A stretch of 64,000 bases of DNA from Flavobacterium indicum GPTSA100-9 = DSM 17447. Its GTDB lineage: Bacteria > Bacteroidota > Bacteroidia > Flavobacteriales > Flavobacteriaceae. Shown one piece after another: positions 53,941 through 63,092 of the stretch. Both the position numbers and the translations under genes were made by a program. The notes under the pieces are model-generated. The model was not told the DNA's origin. It ran no database searches and saw only the letters and a list, made by a program, of their open reading frames with translations. The stretch spans positions 1,860,001 to 1,924,000 of the forward strand of contig NC_017025.1 in assembly GCF_000455605.1 (NCBI RefSeq), read 5' to 3'. Position 1 is the stretch's first letter. Each line of letters starts with the position of its first letter.

Positions 53941-54315
53941 TTAATCGTTTAATATGATACGAAGTGTATCAAGTGAGATGGGTTTTACAAGAAACGATTG
54001 TACACATTGATATTTTTTTGAAATTTGTACGTCTTTCGGATTTATACTACTTGATAAAATATAAATTTGAGTTGCTATCGTATTTTTAATTTTTTTCCAT
54101 TCGTTTAAAAAATCCCAAGCATCCCAAACAGGCATGTTAATATCTAAAAAAATCACATCTGGAAATTCAAGTACAGTAGCATTAAAATAATCAAACGCTT
54201 CTTTACCATTCTTAAAACAAACTAACTTTATGTCTTGATTAATTTTAGCTATTTGATGTTTTAAAGTAAATAATAAAATAGGATCATCATCAATTATACA
54301 AATAGTTTTATGCAT
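53941..54315 (-). CDS. Single-domain response regulator (CheY-like)
   Basis: 124 residues from MHKTICIIDDDPILLF. Acidic pocket DDD, phospho-acceptor Asp in VIFLDINMPVWDAWDFL, Thr/Ser switch in YILSSSI, Lys in FLVKPIS. No output domain. Overlaps the end of the upstream histidine kinase by 8 bp, so it is the kinase partner. Confidence 0.92.
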   Translation of the reverse strand: MHKTICIIDDDPILLFTLKHQIAKINQDIKLVCFKNGKEAFDYFNATVLEFPDVIFLDINMPVWDAWDFLNEWKKIKNTIATQIYILSSSINPKDVQISKKYQCVQSFLVKPISLDTLRIILND

Positions 54316-55894
54316 AAGGCTTTTTAAAAAATAAATTAAACTTAGTTCCCTCATTTACTTTACTTTTCACTTCAATCCAACCTCCCATGCCTTCCATTTG
54401 GTTCTTGGTAATAAACAATCCCAAACCTCTTGCATTTTCTGTAAAATGAAAAGTTTTATACATGCCAAATATTTTGTCTTTATTTCGCTCTAAATCAATA
54501 CCCAAACCATTATCTTCAAAAGAAACATTAATATAATCCCCTTCATCTTTTGCTTCTATAAATAACTGTTTTTGCACGTTTGTACGTGCGTATTTAATCG
54601 CATTCGAAATTAAGTTTTGAAACACAGAATCTAAATATTCTGCATAGCCTAAAACTACAATTTGTTCCTTACACACTAATTTAACTTCAAAATTATTTTG
54701 AATTAATTCCAATTGAAAAATATCTAAGGCTCTGGCTATTACTTGTTTTAAAGGTATTTGTTTTAATTCATCTTTACCTGCATTATACAATAACGCAACT
54801 TCAGACAAATGATTGGTGGTTTCTATCATGTTTTCTGATGCTAAAAGTAGCATTTTAAAAAACTCATTATCTTTTACTGGATATTTTTCACCAATTAAAT
54901 GAATCAAGGCACTAATATTGGAAGAATGGGATCTTAAATTATGAGATACTATATGAGCAAAATTTTGCAAGCGCTCATTTTGTACTTTTGAAAGGTTTAA
55001 TAATTTTAATAAGTTGGTTTCCTTATTGTTTTGGTCTGTTCTATCTCTTCCGTACAAATAGTACTTATTATCTAAATAATAAACCCGCCATTTTACTTCT
55101 CTATAAAACCCTTTATTGTCTTTAATTCTACATAAAAATGTTTCTACTTCGTTGGTATTTGGTGTTTTATCAAAAATGGATTCAATGAATTTTTTATCTG
55201 TCTCATGAATATAGTGAAACCAATTGGTAGCTTTTACTTCGGAATTGTGTTGTTCATAATCTTCAATCCAAGATTCATTCACTTTTAAAATTTCAAACGC
55301 GCGATCTGTAATTACAATTAAATCCTTAAAAGCTTTAAAAAAATCTTCTAAATTTTCATTTTTGTTTTTTAATAATTGAGCTTGTTCTTCCAATTTAATT
55401 GTACTCTTACGCAACTGCATAATATTCATAACTTGTCTTGCCAAAGCTTTTAATGCAGTAATTTGGTCCTGATTTAAAAGAATCGTATCATCATGAAAAA
55501 CACAAAGTGTTCCTAAGGGCAAATTATCATCCGATCGCAAAGGAACTCCAGCATAAAAAACAATATGTGGTTCTTGGACTACAAATGGGTTATCATGAAA
55601 ATGAATATCTTTTCGTGCATCTTCAACGATATAAATGTCTTTGTTTTCATATATGGCATGTCCACAAAAACTTAGTTCCCGAGGTGTTTCATTAATATCA
55701 ATTCCGCACTTTGATTTAAACCATTGACGATCAGAATCTATTAAAGTAATTAAGGCATATTTTGAATTGCAAATCTGAGCAGCTAACAACGTAATAAAAT
55801 CATAATCTTCTTCTTCTAAAGAATCCAAAATCTTATACGAATACAATTCTTGCAAACGAATAAATTCATTATTTGGAATTTTTGGAGAAATCAT
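54308..55894 (-). CDS. GAF-PAS sensor histidine kinase
   Basis: 528 residues, soluble. GAF domain (about 25-165: CNSKYALITLIDSDRQWFKS, RELSFCGHAIYENKDIYIVE, FYAGVPLRS-x-LPLGTLCVFHD), PAS domain (about 190-300), phospho-acceptor His in FAHIVSHNLRSHSSNISALI, N-box LISNAIKYART, G boxes DNGLGIDLERN and GLGLFITKNQMEGMGGWIEV. Works with the CheY-like protein encoded next. It may respond to a cytoplasmic small molecule or light; the signal is unknown. Confidence 0.92.
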   Translation of the reverse strand: MISPKIPNNEFIRLQELYSYKILDSLEEEDYDFITLLAAQICNSKYALITLIDSDRQWFKSKCGIDINETPRELSFCGHAIYENKDIYIVEDARKDIHFHDNPFVVQEPHIVFYAGVPLRSDDNLPLGTLCVFHDDTILLNQDQITALKALARQVMNIMQLRKSTIKLEEQAQLLKNKNENLEDFFKAFKDLIVITDRAFEILKVNESWIEDYEQHNSEVKATNWFHYIHETDKKFIESIFDKTPNTNEVETFLCRIKDNKGFYREVKWRVYYLDNKYYLYGRDRTDQNNKETNLLKLLNLSKVQNERLQNFAHIVSHNLRSHSSNISALIHLIGEKYPVKDNEFFKMLLLASENMIETTNHLSEVALLYNAGKDELKQIPLKQVIARALDIFQLELIQNNFEVKLVCKEQIVVLGYAEYLDSVFQNLISNAIKYARTNVQKQLFIEAKDEGDYINVSFEDNGLGIDLERNKDKIFGMYKTFHFTENARGLGLFITKNQMEGMGGWIEVKSKVNEGTKFNLFFKKPYA

Positions 55895-55985
55895 TTTAAG
55901 ATTATTTGATTTCCCTAAATTTAGAAAAAAGATTACAATTTAGCAAGAAAAAAAGTTAAAATGTAAAAATAAAAGATAAATGGTG

Positions 55986-56573
55986 TTAAAATTCAAATAA
56001 TTCCAATTGCCAAACCTGCTTTTTAATTTCACCAAATTCTTTTATTTGCGGATAAAATAAGACTTTTTGATTGATCACGCTTTCGCTTTCCCCCATTTCA
56101 CTTTTCATTTTTAAGTTATATTCAACTAAAAAAAAGTGCGGTCCTACTTCATTAATTCTCGCGTTTGAGAGTTCAAATGTTAATTTTTGATTACAACTAT
56201 TATTTAAAAGTTGCGCTAAAGTCACTTTTGTTTCGGGCTTAATGAAATTGGTTACTAGAAATTGGTTTTTTGAAAAGAGTGCTTCAATGGCTAATTTAAT
56301 TTCATTTTGCTCTGCTACATCTTGTGTTACTGCTAATAAATTCAAGTACGCATAAAAATCTTCAATTCTTGAAATGGCTTGATTTTCATAAGCTTGGATA
56401 GCCGCTGAACTGAATGTTTTTTGTATTAGTGCGCTGTTTTGTTTTTTGTTTGCTGCGGTTGTTGCTTCCAGTTGAACTTTTTCTGTTGCTTCTTTTTGAT
56501 GTGTACCCGCACTTTGTCCAATTGAAAAATTGGAAATTAAAAAAGCGAAGAATAGTATAAATTTATTTCTCAT
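55986..56573 (-). CDS. Secreted protein of unknown function, 195 aa
   Basis: Start at MRNKFILFFAFLISNFSIGQS gives a clean signal peptide. Mature part is helical, then beta (NSCNQKLTFELSNARINEVG, HFFLVEYNLKM). No family recognised. Follows the next gene upstream by 1 bp, so the two form an operon. Confidence 0.65.
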   Translation of the reverse strand: MRNKFILFFAFLISNFSIGQSAGTHQKEATEKVQLEATTAANKKQNSALIQKTFSSAAIQAYENQAISRIEDFYAYLNLLAVTQDVAEQNEIKLAIEALFSKNQFLVTNFIKPETKVTLAQLLNNSCNQKLTFELSNARINEVGPHFFLVEYNLKMKSEMGESESVINQKVLFYPQIKEFGEIKKQVWQLELFEF

Positions 56574-56574
56574 T

Positions 56575-57477
56575 TTAATCCTGTATAATTCTAATAAATT
56601 TAATTCTATCATTTTCATCATTCTCTACTTCAATAATTGACATCTTTTTTAACGAAGGAGATGGAATTATTAATTTTTGTGCAAATTCCTCTTTATTCAA
56701 ATACTCTGCTCCCAGATTATTCGGTAGCATAACAATCACTTCTAAGTTATCAGACAATATTTTCTTTAACTGTTGCTTTCTGATTTGCCAATCTTTAATG
56801 TCACTTTTTAAAAATGCTTTTAAAACCATCGCATAATCGTTAGGTTTTAATTCAATAGTATTAACCGCAAGATTAGGCTCTAATACAATTTTCTTAGATT
56901 GATAAAAGGGACTTTTTATTAAAACTTTAATTGGTTTTTCATTTGTAATTTCTTCTTTTTCTAAATCTACTGGTTTTTCAATAGAATCCTCAATAATGTA
57001 AGCTTTGACTTCTTGTTTAGAAACACTGTCATTTGTAAAGCTATTTTTTAATACTATTGAGGTCTGATTTGGCTTTTTAATCTTAAAATAAAGTATTCCT
57101 ATAAATAGTAAAAAAAGGACTGAATATAACAGATAACTCAACTTCCACTTACTTTTTTGCTTATTGGATTGCGGAAGCGTTTCAAGCGTATTAATGGCAT
57201 TAAATTTAAAGGCATCCCAACTTTTTTCATTCGCATAACTCGATAAAATATCTAACATATCTTTTCGAGGTAGCTTTACATTTGTTTCAGGTTTTAAATG
57301 GGTATATATCCACTTTTCACTTACTGTACTTTTGGTTTGGATTTGAATCTCATCAATTAATTGTAAAATATCTTGTGAACTAAAATTTTTCCAATTGCCA
57401 TTAAAGTACGGATTGCTTTCTTTATAGCGTTCCAATACTTTCTCTTTTAATTGATAAAATAATTCTAAATCTGTCAT
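56575..57477 (-). CDS. Single-TM protein of unknown function, 300 aa
   Basis: About 110 cytoplasmic residues (FYQLKEKVLERYKESNPYFN, WIYTHLKPETNVKLPRKDML), one membrane helix (LSYLLYSVLFLLFIGILYF), then an extracytoplasmic domain (about 165 residues). The layout resembles anti-sigma or signalling proteins of Bacteroidota, but no motif proves it. Divergent from the SIMPL-like gene, with shared TTTRCATCA motifs between. Confidence 0.65.
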   Translation of the reverse strand: MTDLELFYQLKEKVLERYKESNPYFNGNWKNFSSQDILQLIDEIQIQTKSTVSEKWIYTHLKPETNVKLPRKDMLDILSSYANEKSWDAFKFNAINTLETLPQSNKQKSKWKLSYLLYSVLFLLFIGILYFKIKKPNQTSIVLKNSFTNDSVSKQEVKAYIIEDSIEKPVDLEKEEITNEKPIKVLIKSPFYQSKKIVLEPNLAVNTIELKPNDYAMVLKAFLKSDIKDWQIRKQQLKKILSDNLEVIVMLPNNLGAEYLNKEEFAQKLIIPSPSLKKMSIIEVENDENDRIKFIRIIQD

Positions 57478-57485
57478 CTTTAACT

Positions 57486-57622
57486 TGATGTAAAAGTAAT
57501 TTTAGTCCGTTTGCCTTTTACTGTAAAAGCACTGTAAATGTACTGAAAAAACTTTACAAAGCTAAAACAGTAGATTTACCAAGATAAAATTTACATCAGA
57601 AATTAAGTTTGCATCAGAAACT
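57486..57622. promoter_or_regulatory. Divergent intergenic region with three TTTRCATCA motifs and a -7 box
   Basis: TTTACATCAGAAATT (57590-57604) and TTTGCATCAGAAACT (57608-57622) are direct repeats 18 bp apart; an inverted copy TTTACATCA lies on the minus strand at 57486-57494. A -7 box TAAGTTTG (57604-57611) straddles the two direct repeats. This suggests one regulator controls both divergent genes. Confidence 0.5.
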
Positions 57623-57638
57623 TAAAAAACAATGTATT

Positions 57639-58634
57639 ATGAAAATTAAAAATGTATTATCAGGCTTATTCCTTGCAACTTCTATTGGTGCATTGGCACA
57701 ACATTCAGGAAATGTAAACAGTAAAGAAGCAGCAAGTGGCAATTACAATTATCAAAACCAATATCAAAACCCTACGATTAATACGATTCAAACGTCGTAC
57801 AGTAATGATTTGGAAATGGTAATTCAAATAAAAGGAATATACAATGAAAAAGCTACCAGTCAAAAAGCCGTTTTTAGTGTTTTACAAGTCGGCAAAACAG
57901 CTGAAGAAGTAACCAATTTAATGGATGAAAGAATAGAAAATGTTATGAAAGAAGTAAAACTATTTAGTCCCGAAATAGAAGTGGTTTCAGACATGATTTC
58001 TTTTATCCCTACTTATGAATATGAAATTCAAAAGAAAATTTTCAATCCAAAAACATACAATGAAAAACCAGCAGGCTTTGAATTAAAAAAGAACTTAATC
58101 ATTAAATATAAAAACACGAATGATTTAAACAAAATAATGAACATTTGTGCCAAACAAGAAATTTATGATTTAGCAAAAGTTGATTATGTAACCAGTAATT
58201 TAGATCATATTCGTGATGTTTTACAACTAAAAGCATCAGAAGAATACAAACAAATGTTAACCAATTACTCTGCAATAATGAATACCGATTTATTTAAAAA
58301 AGAAAAAACATTAGTAGAAGGGTATAACACTATTTACCCTATGGAAAGTTACAAATCGTACACGGCATACAGTCAGGCAGCTATAAATTTTGCTCCTGAT
58401 TCCCAAGTCAACTCAATCAAAAAAAATAGCACCCAATTTTATGATGCAGCCCTAGCGAAATCACACACCTTTGTTGTAAATGCGGATATTACCGAACCCA
58501 CCATTCAAATTTTTTATGATTTAACAATTAAAATAAAACTCAAAGAAGATCAATTGCCTAAAAATACAATCATAAGAAACAACCGCTATTACATTATCAC
58601 ACCAGCAGGAGACATAAAACCATTAGCATTATAA
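57639..58634 (+). CDS. SIMPL (DUF541)-like exported protein
   Basis: 331 residues. Signal peptide MKIKNVLSGLFLATSIGALAQ, a Gln/Asn/Tyr-rich linker (NYNYQNQYQNP), then a SIMPL-type body (DLEMVIQIKGIYNEKATSQK, TAEEVTNLMDERIENVMKEV). Function unknown. The start at 57639 is chosen because the longest ORF would begin inside the promoter -7 box. Confidence 0.65.
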   Translation: MKIKNVLSGLFLATSIGALAQHSGNVNSKEAASGNYNYQNQYQNPTINTIQTSYSNDLEMVIQIKGIYNEKATSQKAVFSVLQVGKTAEEVTNLMDERIENVMKEVKLFSPEIEVVSDMISFIPTYEYEIQKKIFNPKTYNEKPAGFELKKNLIIKYKNTNDLNKIMNICAKQEIYDLAKVDYVTSNLDHIRDVLQLKASEEYKQMLTNYSAIMNTDLFKKEKTLVEGYNTIYPMESYKSYTAYSQAAINFAPDSQVNSIKKNSTQFYDAALAKSHTFVVNADITEPTIQIFYDLTIKIKLKEDQLPKNTIIRNNRYYIITPAGDIKPLAL

Positions 58635-58638
58635 CATT

Positions 58639-58660
58639 AAACCTCTTCGGAGGTTTTTTC
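58639..58660 (+). terminator. UUCG-tetraloop terminator
   Basis: Stem AAACCTC / GAGGTTT closed by TTCG (58639-58656), then a T-run. Confidence 0.9.
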
Positions 58661-58735
58661 TTTTTTATCTATTATTGTAACTTTAGTAACATTTTTTTAA
58701 GAGAATAAAGAAGTATCTTTACAAAAAAATAAACT

Positions 58736-59368
58736 ATGCGAGAAATTTTAGAAAATGCTTATGGCTATATTTTTGAGGAAGAATTAATAAATGAAATATT
58801 AAAGGTTTCTCAATATAAAAAATTTAAAGCTGATGAGTATTTAATTGAAATTGGAGATTATATAAAAACCATGCCTTTACTAATTCATGGCGCTATAAAA
58901 ATACTAAGAGAAGATGAAAATGGAGATGAATTTTTGCTGTACTTTTTAGAGCGAGGTGATACTTGCGCAATGACTTTAACTTGTTGCATGGGACAACACA
59001 AAAGTAAAATACGAGCTGTCGCTGAAACGGATGGTGAAATGCTTATGATTCCTGTTGAAAAAATGGAAGAATGGTTGACCAAATACAAAACCTGGCGAAA
59101 TTTTGTTTTTGAAAGTTATAATGTGCGTTTAAATGAAATGCTAGAAGCTATAGATACTTTGGCCTTCAAAAATTTAGATGAACGTATATTCAAATACCTT
59201 TCGGACAAGGTAAAAGTATTAGGAACAACTGAAATTGCTAACACGCATCAAGAAATTGCTTCTGAAATGCATACTTCTAGAGTGGTGGTATCAAGATTGT
59301 TAAAAGGATTAGAATTACAAGGAAAAATCAAACTTCATCGCAATAAAATTGAAGTTTTAGTATTCTAA
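58736..59368 (+). CDS. Crp/Fnr-family transcriptional regulator
   Basis: 210 residues. Cyclic-nucleotide-binding-like beta-barrel (about 15-120: FKADEYLIEIGDYIKTMPLL, FLLYFLERGDTCAMTLTCCM) and a C-terminal helix-turn-helix (HQEIASEMHTSRVVVSRLLK). The exposed CC (TLTCCMGQ) could sense thiol or persulfide state. Lies 32 bp upstream of the MBL-rhodanese gene, its likely target. Confidence 0.9.
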   Translation: MREILENAYGYIFEEELINEILKVSQYKKFKADEYLIEIGDYIKTMPLLIHGAIKILREDENGDEFLLYFLERGDTCAMTLTCCMGQHKSKIRAVAETDGEMLMIPVEKMEEWLTKYKTWRNFVFESYNVRLNEMLEAIDTLAFKNLDERIFKYLSDKVKVLGTTEIANTHQEIASEMHTSRVVVSRLLKGLELQGKIKLHRNKIEVLVF

Positions 59369-59377
59369 TTTTTACAT

Positions 59378-59385
59378 TAATTTTG
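59378..59385 (+). promoter_or_regulatory. MBL-rhodanese gene promoter, -7 element TAATTTTG
   Basis: TAATTTTG lies 15 bp before the ATG, within the 32-bp gap after the regulator gene, so the gene can be transcribed on its own. Confidence 0.5.
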
Positions 59386-59400
59386 CAAAAAAGATAGATT

Positions 59401-60807
59401 ATGAAAATTGAACAAATATATACTGGTTGTATTGCTCACGCAGCTTATTACATAGAAAATAACGGTGAAGCAGCTATTTTTGATCCGTTACGTGAAGTTG
59501 GCCCTTATCTAGAGCGAGCAACTAATGACAAGGCAAAAATTAAATACATTTTTGAAACGCATTTTCATGCTGATTTTGTTTCTGGACATTTGGATTTGGC
59601 TGAAAAAACAGGTGCCAAAATTGTTTATGGTCCAACAGCTCAACCTAATTTTGAAGCAATTATTGCAGAAGATGGTCAAGAATTCAACATTGGAAATTAT
59701 ACAATTAAAGCGATTCATACGCCAGGGCATACCTTAGAAAGTACTTGCTATTTATTAATCGATGAAAACGGCAATCAACAGGGTATTATAACCGGAGACA
59801 CTTTGTTTATTGGAGATGTTGGCAGACCCGATTTAGCTCAAAAATTAGTTGAAAATTTAACTGAAGATACTTTAGCAGGATATTTATTCGATTCGTTACG
59901 CAACAAAATAATGCCGTTGTCTGATGATTTAATAGTTTATCCTAATCATGGTGCAGGCAGTGCTTGTGGAAAAAACATGAGTAAAGAAACGACCGATACG
60001 TTAGGCAATCAGAAAAAAGTGAATTATGCTTTGAGAGCGGACATGACTAAAGAAGAATTTAAGAAAGAACTTCTTGACGGATTAACTCCTCCTCCTGCCT
60101 ATTTCCCTCAAAACGTAATGATGAACATTCAAGGTTATGACAGTTTAGAAAAAATCATTAAAAAAGGAACTGTTCGTTTAAATCCAGAAGAATTTAAAGC
60201 CTTAGCACAACAAACAAATGCCGTTGTTTTAGATGTTCGCCATGAAAATGATTTTGTAAAAGAACATATTCCGTCTTCTATTTTTATTGGATTACATGGC
60301 CAATTTGCTCCTTGGGTAGGTGCCTTAATTAGAGATGTGAAACAACCTATTTTATTAATTACACCTGAAGGAAAAGAAGAAGAAACCATTACCCGATTGT
60401 CTCGAGTTGGATTTGATAACACATTAGGTATATTGAATGGCGGAATAGAAGCTTGGAAAAAAGCTGGTTATGAAACGGATTCAATAAACTCTATCACACC
60501 AGAAACTTTTGAAAAAGAATACCAAACAAAAACTGTAATAGATGCAAGAAGACCTGGAGAGTACCAAGCAGAACATGTAGTAGGCGCTAAAAATATTCCT
60601 TTGGATTTTATAAACGAACTCTATAAAGAACTACCGCAGGATGAGCCTTATTATTTACATTGTGCTGGAGGTTATCGTTCCGTAATTATGTCTTCTATTT
60701 TAAAATCTAGAGGGTATCACAATATGATAAATGTTGAAAAAGGTATGGGCGGAATCAAAAACACTTCAATAGAATTAACCAAATTTGTGTGCCCAAGTAC
60801 ACTTTAA
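59401..60807 (+). CDS. MBL-fold persulfide dioxygenase-like enzyme with two rhodanese domains
   Basis: 468 residues. Metallo-beta-lactamase domain with THFHADFVSGH and HTPGHTLEST (metal ligands, ETHE1-like), then two rhodanese domains: the first (VVLDVRHENDFVKEHIP) has ITPEGKE in place of the active-site loop and lacks the Cys; the second keeps it (YLHCAGGYRS). The layout resembles CstB/Blh enzymes oxidising low-molecular-weight persulfides. Preceded by a Crp/Fnr regulator. Confidence 0.9.
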   Translation: MKIEQIYTGCIAHAAYYIENNGEAAIFDPLREVGPYLERATNDKAKIKYIFETHFHADFVSGHLDLAEKTGAKIVYGPTAQPNFEAIIAEDGQEFNIGNYTIKAIHTPGHTLESTCYLLIDENGNQQGIITGDTLFIGDVGRPDLAQKLVENLTEDTLAGYLFDSLRNKIMPLSDDLIVYPNHGAGSACGKNMSKETTDTLGNQKKVNYALRADMTKEEFKKELLDGLTPPPAYFPQNVMMNIQGYDSLEKIIKKGTVRLNPEEFKALAQQTNAVVLDVRHENDFVKEHIPSSIFIGLHGQFAPWVGALIRDVKQPILLITPEGKEEETITRLSRVGFDNTLGILNGGIEAWKKAGYETDSINSITPETFEKEYQTKTVIDARRPGEYQAEHVVGAKNIPLDFINELYKELPQDEPYYLHCAGGYRSVIMSSILKSRGYHNMINVEKGMGGIKNTSIELTKFVCPSTL

Positions 60808-60823
60808 CAGTAATAGTATAGAT

Positions 60824-60845
60824 GTACTAAATTTAAGTACATTTG
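60824..60845 (+). promoter_or_regulatory. tlpA-like gene promoter with dyad
   Basis: -7 box TACATTTG (60838-60845), 35 bp before the ATG, overlapped by the dyad GTACT-N7-AGTAC (60824-60840): a possible operator. Confidence 0.5.
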
Positions 60846-60879
60846 CAATCATTTAAAACCCTAAGGAATAATTAAAAAA

Positions 60880-62013
60880 ATGAAAAAATTAGTATTATTT
60901 GTAACAGCCGTTATTTTAGTTTCATGTAACAATAAATATAAAGTAGAAGGAACTACTAAAGATGTAAAAAATGGAACAAAAGCTATCTTATTAACTTCTA
61001 ATGAAATGGGAGGTCCTCAACCATTAGATACGAGTATTGTAACTGATGGAAAATTCAGTTTTGAAGGAAAAGCAGAGTTGCCAGAAATTGCATTTGTAAC
61101 TTTTGAAACTGAAAATGGAGGTTCATTGCCTTTTATTTTAGAAAATGGAACCATAACTTTAGATTATGACAATAAAAATATTCAAAATTCTAAAATATCA
61201 GGAACAGACAACAACGATTTATATGCAAAATACAATTTAGAAAATAAAGATATTTTTGCAAAGGCTAAAAAGATTAACGATGAGAACATTGCTATTTTAT
61301 CTAAAAAGCCTGAAACTGAAGAAGAAAAAGCAAAAGTAAAAGTTGTAATGGAACAATTTAGAGCTTTGCAAGAAGAAATGAATGTAAAATCTAAAAACTT
61401 TATCAAAGCAAATCCAAATACATTTGTTTCAGTACTTCTAACAGAAAATTTATTTTTCAAAGGTTTATTAACGGATAAGGAAACTGACAAAATAATTAGT
61501 CAATTAGACGATAATTTGAAGAAAACAAAAAGTGCACTTAGCATTATAAAAATGTTGAATTTAAATAAACAAACCGAAAAAAACCAAAAACAAGACAGTA
61601 AAAAAGCATTAGAATTTTCGGCAAAATCGCCTGAAGGTAAAGAAATTTCTTTGAAAGAATCAATGGGTAAAGTTACTATTATTGATTTTTGGGCTTCTTG
61701 GTGTGGACCGTGTAGAAAAGAAAATCCAAATGTGGTAGCACTTTATAACGAATTACACAGTAAAGGTCTAAACATTATTGGCGTTTCTTTAGATGAAGAT
61801 GCTTCAAAATGGAAAGAAGCTATAGCTAAAGATAAATTAACATGGACACATGTATCTAATTTAAAAGGATGGAAAGATCCTATTGCACAAATGTATAATG
61901 TAGACCAAATTCCTTCTACTTTTATTTTAGATGAAAAAGGAACTATTGTTGCAAAAGATTTAAGAGGCGAAGAATTAAAAGCCAAAGTTAAAGCACTTTT
62001 AGGGGTGAAATAA
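60880..62013 (+). CDS. TlpA-family thioredoxin lipoprotein with DUF4369 domain
   Basis: 377 residues. Lipobox AVILVSC, N-terminal DUF4369-type beta domain (YKVEGTTKDVKNGTKAILL, LDTSIVTDGKFSFEGKAEL), helical middle, and C-terminal thioredoxin fold with WCGPC (about 271-275) and cis-Pro in QIPSTFILD. Anchored outside the cytoplasm; probably a disulfide reductase. Confidence 0.92.
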   Translation: MKKLVLFVTAVILVSCNNKYKVEGTTKDVKNGTKAILLTSNEMGGPQPLDTSIVTDGKFSFEGKAELPEIAFVTFETENGGSLPFILENGTITLDYDNKNIQNSKISGTDNNDLYAKYNLENKDIFAKAKKINDENIAILSKKPETEEEKAKVKVVMEQFRALQEEMNVKSKNFIKANPNTFVSVLLTENLFFKGLLTDKETDKIISQLDDNLKKTKSALSIIKMLNLNKQTEKNQKQDSKKALEFSAKSPEGKEISLKESMGKVTIIDFWASWCGPCRKENPNVVALYNELHSKGLNIIGVSLDEDASKWKEAIAKDKLTWTHVSNLKGWKDPIAQMYNVDQIPSTFILDEKGTIVAKDLRGEELKAKVKALLGVK

Positions 62014-62035
62014 ACTCTAATTATTATAAAAATAA

Positions 62036-62064
62036 AAAAATCTCCTTATTTGGAGATTTTTTTA
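62036..62064 (+). terminator. Terminator of the TlpA-like gene
   Basis: Stem AAATCTCC / GGAGATTT around TTATTT, followed by T7. Confidence 0.85.
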
Positions 62065-62117
62065 TTCTTCATTATCAGAACTTTAGAAAATAATTGAAAA
62101 AATACCTAAAAAAACCT

Positions 62118-62147
62118 TTGGAACTTTAAAAATCTACCCTATATTTG
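62118..62147 (+). promoter_or_regulatory. tRNA-Tyr promoter (TTG-N19-TATATTTG)
   Basis: TTG at 62118-62120, 19-bp spacer, TATATTTG at 62140-62147; the tRNA begins 18 bp later. Confidence 0.75.
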
Positions 62148-62165
62148 CAACCGCTAATCAGGGCT

Positions 62166-62249
62166 GGGGAGATACTCAAGCGGCCAACGAGGGCAGACTG
62201 TAAATCTGCTGGGAAACCTTCGCAGGTTCGAATCCTGCTCTCCCCACCA
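62166..62249 (+). tRNA. tRNA-Tyr (anticodon GTA)
   Basis: 84 nt with encoded CCA. Acceptor GGGGAGA pairs with TCTCCCC; anticodon loop CTGTAAA in stem GCAGA/TCTGC; long variable arm as expected for bacterial tRNA-Tyr; T-arm GCAGGTTCGAATCCTGC. Confidence 0.97.
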
Positions 62250-62253
62250 CACT

Positions 62254-62282
62254 AAAGCACTTCGAAAGAAGTGCTTTTTTTT
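62254..62282 (+). terminator. tRNA-Tyr terminator
   Basis: Ten-base-pair stem AAAGCACTTC / GAAGTGCTTT with GAAA loop, then Ts. Confidence 0.92.
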
Positions 62283-62357
62283 GTTTACATAAAATACAAA
62301 AAAAGCACCAATTATTTGATGCTTCTTTTATATTTACTTTTTATATCATTTATAACT

Positions 62358-63047
62358 TTATTCCAAAATAAAACTTACTTGCACTGTACTTGTAACTTCT
62401 ATTTCACCTACCGCTAAAGTTTCTCTAGTATCTGCTACTTCCATAGCCGCAGCTTTTGCATACATTACTGGTTGTGGATAATAAGTATTTGACTGATCAA
62501 AAATAAAAATGGCTTTACCAAGCTTTTGTCCAGGTAACACTGAAAGATAGTCTTCTGCCTTCTTTTTAGCATTTAACATGGCTTTTTTACGTGCTTCTGT
62601 TTCGTATTGCTCAATTTTTGATGATTTAAACTCTACTCCATCTATTCTATTTATTCCCGTTTCCATTACATCCATCATGAAAAGGTCATATTTCGACACG
62701 TCTTTTAATGTAACTGTTACTGTTTGATTGGCTTCATAAGAATATTTCTTTTTCTCATAATCGTAATTCTTGTACAAGTTCATTTGTGCAGTTTGATAAT
62801 CTGCAGTAGGAATATTAAATTTCTTAATGTACTTCAATACTTTATCAATCACAATATCGTTTTGTGCCTTAACTTCTTTAGCATCTTTACCATTATTTTG
62901 TACCCCTAACGTAATTACTGCAATATCAGGAGTTACTTTTACTTTACCTTCTCCATTCACAGAAATTTGTGGAATGTTATTTTTTTGTTCTTGACTCATA
63001 GCTCCAAATGTTGTCATCAAGGTTAAAATTAAAATCATTTTTTTCAT
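62358..63047 (-). CDS. SIMPL (DUF541) domain exported protein
   Basis: 229 residues. Signal peptide MKKMILILTLMTTFGAMSQ, then the classic SIMPL pattern ISVNGEGKVKVTPDIAVITLGVQ, GINRIDGVEFKSSKIEQYET and EARKKAMLNAKKKAEDYLSV. Function unknown in general. The longer start at 63092 sits at the end of the rhomboid gene and would hide the signal peptide, so 63047 is used. Follows the rhomboid gene on the same strand. Confidence 0.9.
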   Translation of the reverse strand: MKKMILILTLMTTFGAMSQEQKNNIPQISVNGEGKVKVTPDIAVITLGVQNNGKDAKEVKAQNDIVIDKVLKYIKKFNIPTADYQTAQMNLYKNYDYEKKKYSYEANQTVTVTLKDVSKYDLFMMDVMETGINRIDGVEFKSSKIEQYETEARKKAMLNAKKKAEDYLSVLPGQKLGKAIFIFDQSNTYYPQPVMYAKAAAMEVADTRETLAVGEIEVTSTVQVSFILE

Positions 63048-63092
63048 CGTATATCTATTTAGTTTTTTCTTATAAAACAATAAGTATGCCAA

